NCBI GenBank assembly: GCA_016285645.1
Contig: JAEERC010000053.1
Coordinates: forward strand, 1-64,000
Length of the DNA stretch: 64,000 bases
Source: Clostridiaceae bacterium
GTDB lineage: Bacteria > Bacillota > Clostridia > Oscillospirales > Acutalibacteraceae
Direction: 5' to 3'
A program made the position numbers and the translations under genes. This document shows positions 60,981 through 64,000 of the stretch, one piece after another; positions within the stretch are counted from its first letter, which is position 1, and every line of letters starts with the position of its first letter. Below the pieces are notes generated by a model that was not told the DNA's origin, made no database searches, and saw only the letters and a list, made by a program, of their open reading frames with translations.

Positions 60981-62930
60981 TTATAAAAGATTAACGGGAA
61001 TAAGCCAGATATCTCCCTTGCCGAATATCTTTGAAACAGCCGTGCCTATGAATTTGCAGATTCTCAGAAGCAGAGGCATAAGAGTATATTTAACAAAAGG
61101 ACTGTCGTCGTTTTTTGAGAGCATTTTCGCGTTGTACATCGCATTGTAAAGACCCATTTCGGCAATGTCGGTATACTCCTGCGACCATTCCCTGCCCATT
61201 ATAAGATTAACGCACTCTTCATACGCCTCTGTCACGGCGACATAATCCGAATCGGAAAGCGAGTCAAGGTCATACTCGGAGTATTTGTTCATCAGTTTCT
61301 TGACAGTTTCAAGGTTGCGGTATCTGTTGAACTGGGGATATCCCCCGTTGTTTTCACGCGCGTCGGTAATGGATTTATCCGTAACAAGCTGAACGCACAT
61401 CTCAATAATATCGGTAACGCTCGACTGAAGCTTCAGGTGGCTCTGATTCGCCACAAACCAGGTTCTGTCGGGAAGCGCGCAGGTGCCCGCGTCAACTCTT
61501 CCGTCGGGGCTTAAATATGTTTCATCTATGGCGGGAGTGTAATCAACAGGGAGAGTGCTGCCCGCGTCGGCGAATGTTCCGCCAACGGAGGTGGATGCAG
61601 CCTGAATTATATTATCCGAACTTACTTTATAGTGCTCAACAAGAGCGGGCAGTTCGAGATTGTAGCCGGATATGACAAATATAGTCACGCCCTCATCGGT
61701 AAGTCTTTGCATGGTCTCGCCCGCGGATGACTGAATGGCGTAATATCTGTCGGTCATCTCTTTTAATGCGGCGTGCTCCGAATCGGAAATATATTTTTGT
61801 GAAAGCGTCGGGTACATATCGCTCGGAACAAGTGCCCACATGGACTGACAGTTGCGCATAAGCTTGCCGAGCACCTCATCTACTCCTCTCGATACAGTCT
61901 CATCAAGGAAATCGTTGAAGAACTCCTCGGGGATGGCTTTCGCTACCGCGTTGCCGAGATAGGCGAGCGACATATATTCCTCAGCCGCAAGTGAGACGAT
62001 GTTCGGAATAAGCTCGTTGTAAATAACCTCGTCGTTGTCAAGAGTCGAAGCGCCGTCCATAAGGTCGCCCAAAAGATATGAACCGTCAACGGCTGCGGCG
62101 GCGAAAACAACTCTGTCAAGGTCGTCGGGGTTCGCGTATTCGGAAAGGAATACATTGCCTATTGTTCCGCCCAAACTTATAAACACAATGCTTACCTTGT
62201 CGTGACCGGTCTGGGTTTTTACCATTTCAATATATTCGGAAAGACCGCGAGCCGATTCAAGAATATTTCCGAATGAGCTGTATGAATAATAATAGGCGTG
62301 GTCATAGCCGTATTTGTCGCAGAAAGAGCTTATATCGACCTGCCTCTTGATGAAATCAAGCTCGTGCTCATATTTTGTTGTAGGCAGAGCATTGCCGTTT
62401 TCATCCGTACTGTACCCTTTTGCGTAGTTATATGACTTTTCGGGTCTTACAGCGCATTCCGCCAGGGAATACCAGTATTCATCCACAGAAACATTGTTCA
62501 CCCTTGTTCCGTCGGGTTTGAAATAATGGCTTGAAAAACTTTCATCGAGAATACCGAGAACAATGTCAAGAAGCTTTTCCCTGTTGTGAGTGAGAACGGA
62601 AAGAAGGATGTCGCCTATCGCGTCCTTGAATTTGATTTTCATGACCTCTGTGTCAAACATAAAGGACATATCCATACCTTCAACAATCGGGAAACCGTCG
62701 CTTGTCATAAGGTCGTTGCCGTTTTCGTCCTGAACATAGACCTGCGACTGCATTATGCCGGGTACGATTATGAGCGGGCTTACGCCGCACTCTCCGTTGC
62801 AGGTTGTTTTAACTTCGGCGTCCCACTCATGCTCGTGAGCACTCTCGCCCGTTTCGGCAAAAACGGGAATAATCGCGCAAACGGTAAGCAGCAGCGAAAG
62901 GAGAAGGCAGACCGCTTTTTTGAAATTCAT
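60981..62930 (-). CDS. Secreted alpha/beta-hydrolase-like protein, lipase or acyltransferase candidate
   Basis: 649-aa protein with a clear signal peptide (hydrophobic 6-24, cleavage near FAET). PLIIVPGIMQSQVYV at 52-66 looks like the beta-strand and oxyanion segment (IIVPGI) of LCAT or lipase folds, and KVSIVFISLGGTIG at about 245-258 holds a Ser-x-Gly-Gly nucleophile-elbow-like site (Ser252). A catalytic Asp and His are plausible later but not certain. The C-terminus (about 605-649) has a hydrophobic patch. It heads the hprK-murB-whiA-dnaE run and has its own promoter. Lipase, phospholipase or peptidase-like roles are possible. Confidence 0.6.
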   Translation of the reverse strand: MNFKKAVCLLLSLLLTVCAIIPVFAETGESAHEHEWDAEVKTTCNGECGVSPLIIVPGIMQSQVYVQDENGNDLMTSDGFPIVEGMDMSFMFDTEVMKIKFKDAIGDILLSVLTHNREKLLDIVLGILDESFSSHYFKPDGTRVNNVSVDEYWYSLAECAVRPEKSYNYAKGYSTDENGNALPTTKYEHELDFIKRQVDISSFCDKYGYDHAYYYSYSSFGNILESARGLSEYIEMVKTQTGHDKVSIVFISLGGTIGNVFLSEYANPDDLDRVVFAAAAVDGSYLLGDLMDGASTLDNDEVIYNELIPNIVSLAAEEYMSLAYLGNAVAKAIPEEFFNDFLDETVSRGVDEVLGKLMRNCQSMWALVPSDMYPTLSQKYISDSEHAALKEMTDRYYAIQSSAGETMQRLTDEGVTIFVISGYNLELPALVEHYKVSSDNIIQAASTSVGGTFADAGSTLPVDYTPAIDETYLSPDGRVDAGTCALPDRTWFVANQSHLKLQSSVTDIIEMCVQLVTDKSITDARENNGGYPQFNRYRNLETVKKLMNKYSEYDLDSLSDSDYVAVTEAYEECVNLIMGREWSQEYTDIAEMGLYNAMYNAKMLSKNDDSPFVKYTLMPLLLRICKFIGTAVSKIFGKGDIWLIPVNLL

Positions 62931-62974
62931 AAAAACACCCTTTCTGTCAGTTTAAAGCGCTTATATATAATTGA

Positions 62975-63003
62975 ATTTTATCATATATTATTTATAAGTT
63001 CAA
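62975..63003 (-). promoter_or_regulatory. Promoter for the secreted hydrolase-hprK-dnaE run
   Basis: Minus-strand TTGAAC (62998-63003), 17-base spacer, TAAAAT (62975-62980), about 45 bases before the ATG at 62930. It is the only good promoter I find ahead of seven tightly spaced genes. Confidence 0.65.
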
Positions 63004-63051
63004 TAATAAAATTTTGTAATAATTTGTAATCATAATGATATAATTTTTTTA

Positions 63052-63080
63052 TTGACTTTTTTTCATTTCAATAATAGAAT
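63052..63080 (+). promoter_or_regulatory. Promoter for the DUF4358 lipoprotein gene
   Basis: TTGACT (63052-63057), 17-base spacer, TAGAAT (63075-63080), about 51 bases before the ATG at 63132. GAGG precedes the start. Confidence 0.7.
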
Positions 63081-63131
63081 TTTCACGAGTGGAAAACAAA
63101 AGAATAAATCGAGTGAACGAGGAACAAAAAA

Positions 63132-63614
63132 ATGAAAAAAAAATCTTTGATACCGCTGTGCCTTTTTCTGGCACTCATCGCGCTGTCATCCTGCGCGAAA
63201 ACCCCCGAAAACACAACCGAAAGCAAAAAGCGGATTGATATCCGGGCGCTTGCGGCCGCAGTTATTGAAAACGTAAAATTCACGGAAACTCCCGAGTCGC
63301 TTGAAAGCGAAGTTGTAAAAGAGCAGTTCTCGGTTGAAAACATAAACTGCGACGCGGTCGCTTACGTTCAGTCCTCCGCCGTTTCGGAGATTTTCGCCGC
63401 CTTCAGCGCACAGAACGAAGCGGATGCGCAACTGATTGAAAACGCCGTTTACGACCGGATAGATTACCTGCGTGACGGCTACTCCTCTTACGGTCCGGCC
63501 GAAGTTCCAAAAATCGACAGCGCCGTTGTTATAAGAGACGGAACGGCAGTTATATTCTGCATAAGCGCGGATAACGCAGAAGCGAAAACATTTATTGAAA
63601 ACTATATAAAATAA
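63132..63614 (+). CDS. DUF4358 domain lipoprotein
   Basis: 160-aa predicted lipoprotein: signal ending LSSC (Cys21) after a Lys-rich start, then a DUF4358-type domain of about 110 residues. The pattern FTETPESLE, then SVENINCDAVAYVQSSAVSEIFAAFSAQ and a late AVVIRDGTAVIFCISADN is characteristic of this family of short Clostridia lipoproteins. Its role is unknown; several of these genes are dispersed in Clostridia genomes. It is monocistronic with its own promoter and terminator. Confidence 0.8.
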   Translation: MKKKSLIPLCLFLALIALSSCAKTPENTTESKKRIDIRALAAAVIENVKFTETPESLESEVVKEQFSVENINCDAVAYVQSSAVSEIFAAFSAQNEADAQLIENAVYDRIDYLRDGYSSYGPAEVPKIDSAVVIRDGTAVIFCISADNAEAKTFIENYIK

Positions 63615-63624
63615 TCAAATTGCG

Positions 63625-63646
63625 GCTCATACGGTTTTGTATGAGC
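63625..63646 (+). terminator. Terminator after the DUF4358 gene
   Basis: GCTCATAC (63625-63632) pairs with GTATGAGC (63639-63646) around GGTTTT, followed by TTTTTA. Confidence 0.85.
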
Positions 63647-63660
63647 TTTTTATATTTTTA

Positions 63661-63690
63661 TTGATTATCCCGCGTAAAATATGATATAAT
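63661..63690 (+). promoter_or_regulatory. Promoter for ligA
   Basis: TTGATT (63661-63666), 18-base spacer, TATAAT (63685-63690), 26 bases before the GTG at 63716. Confidence 0.65.
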
Positions 63691-63715
63691 AATTAATTGG
63701 ATTGGAGGTACGCCT

Positions 63716-64000
63716 GTGGATTTTGAAAACGCAAAAAAAAGAATCGGCGAACTCAGAGAACAGCTCAATTATCACAGCCGTAAATATTATATAGAAGACA
63801 GCCCCGAAATAGATGACTATGAATACGATATGCTTCAGAGGGAACTCGTTACGCTTGAAAAGCAGTTCCCGGAACTTGTGTCGCCCGACTCCCCTTCACT
63901 TAAAGTCGGCGGCGAGGCGTCAAATCTTTTTCAGCCCGTCACTCATATTGTTCCGCTTGAAAGCCTGCAGGACGCCTTCAGTTTTGATGAAGTTATCGCT
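63716..64000 (+). CDS. ligA: NAD-dependent DNA ligase (5' part, cut by the window edge)
   Basis: The first 95 codons of LigA. The product begins V-D-F-E-N-A and continues LREQLNYHSRKYYIEDSP, EIDDYEYDMLQREL, FPELVSPDSPSLKVGG and HIVPLESLQDAF. These are the Ia domain (YYxxDxPxxxDxEYD) that binds NMN and the start of the adenylation domain; the KxDG lysine is just beyond the edge. Start codon GTG follows GGAGG by 6 bases. No in-frame ATG is closer to the ribosome site. Confidence 0.94.
   Translation, partial: MDFENAKKRIGELREQLNYHSRKYYIEDSPEIDDYEYDMLQRELVTLEKQFPELVSPDSPSLKVGGEASNLFQPVTHIVPLESLQDAFSFDEVIA

Noticed and set aside
1-64000. Genomic island, prophage, toxin-antitoxin or defence system
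   Set aside because: I found no integrase, transposase, phage structural gene, restriction or CRISPR component, and gene order is that of a Clostridia core genome.

Overview
The window is bacterial and gene-dense: 55 protein genes, no intergenic gap longer than about 210 bases, and no rRNA, tRNA, phage, transposase or CRISPR seen. Gene content and order point to an anaerobic Bacillota, most likely class Clostridia and probably Oscillospirales or Ruminococcaceae. The reasons are: rnj-gdpP-rplI-dnaB-tilS-hpt-ftsH as one block; nusB-xseA-xseB-ispA-dxs-tlyA-nadK-argR-recN as another; HprK, WhiA, YfhO and MscL with a C-terminal zinc ribbon; many short lipoproteins with Thr/Glu linkers; strong GGAGG ribosome sites; and sigma-A-type promoters. 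Species-level assignment is inference.

Layout. 1-121 is a long imperfect inverted repeat. 168-4155 (minus): trxB, a membrane-embedded M28 peptidase, and fhs (one-carbon metabolism). 4225-4929 (minus): a calcineurin-like phosphoesterase. 5014-14579 (minus): the RNase J to FtsH operon (RNA decay, c-di-AMP breakdown, ribosome, replication, tRNA modification, purine salvage, proteolysis). 14740-16653: rnhA (plus) and pyk (minus) converge on a shared hairpin. 16785-19374 (plus): a flavoprotein and a GH125 mannosidase. 19413-20321 (minus): argF, with a near-ideal ARG box on its promoter. 20447-22114 (plus): two related lipoproteins and a small monooxygenase-fold protein. 22159-33526 (minus): a 12-gene operon from nusB down to tyrS that carries argR. 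33677-38770 (plus): YfhO-like membrane protein, MscS channel, long-form Prs. 38817-44773 (minus): mscL, proC, DUF4091 protein and GH36 alpha-galactosidase, preceded by a radical SAM gene. 44954-48791 (plus): a predicted zinc peptidase, coaX, an ECF S component and metA. 48827-62930 (minus): secreted hydrolase-like protein, hprK, ROK kinase, murB, whiA, dnaE, lipoprotein, pfkA, pcrA, lipoprotein. 63132-64000 (plus): DUF4358 lipoprotein and the start of ligA.

How it fits together. The set describes a fermentative, sugar-using cell: PfkA, Pyk, ROK kinase and HprK for glycolysis and carbon control, and GH36 and GH125 for alpha-galactosides and alpha-mannosides. It also makes isoprenoids by the DXP route, arginine, proline and methionine. 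MetA carries Glu111, which predicts an acetyl-CoA enzyme.

Most of the window is ordinary core genome. I found no convincing new multi-gene system. The best second-look items are the M28 peptidase with membrane helices inserted inside its catalytic domain, an orphan gluzincin-like membrane protein, the YD-repeat-like lipoprotein pair, the Kae1/TsaD-like paralogue after nusB, the ARG box at argF, a perfect palindrome upstream of prs, and the structured element at the left edge.
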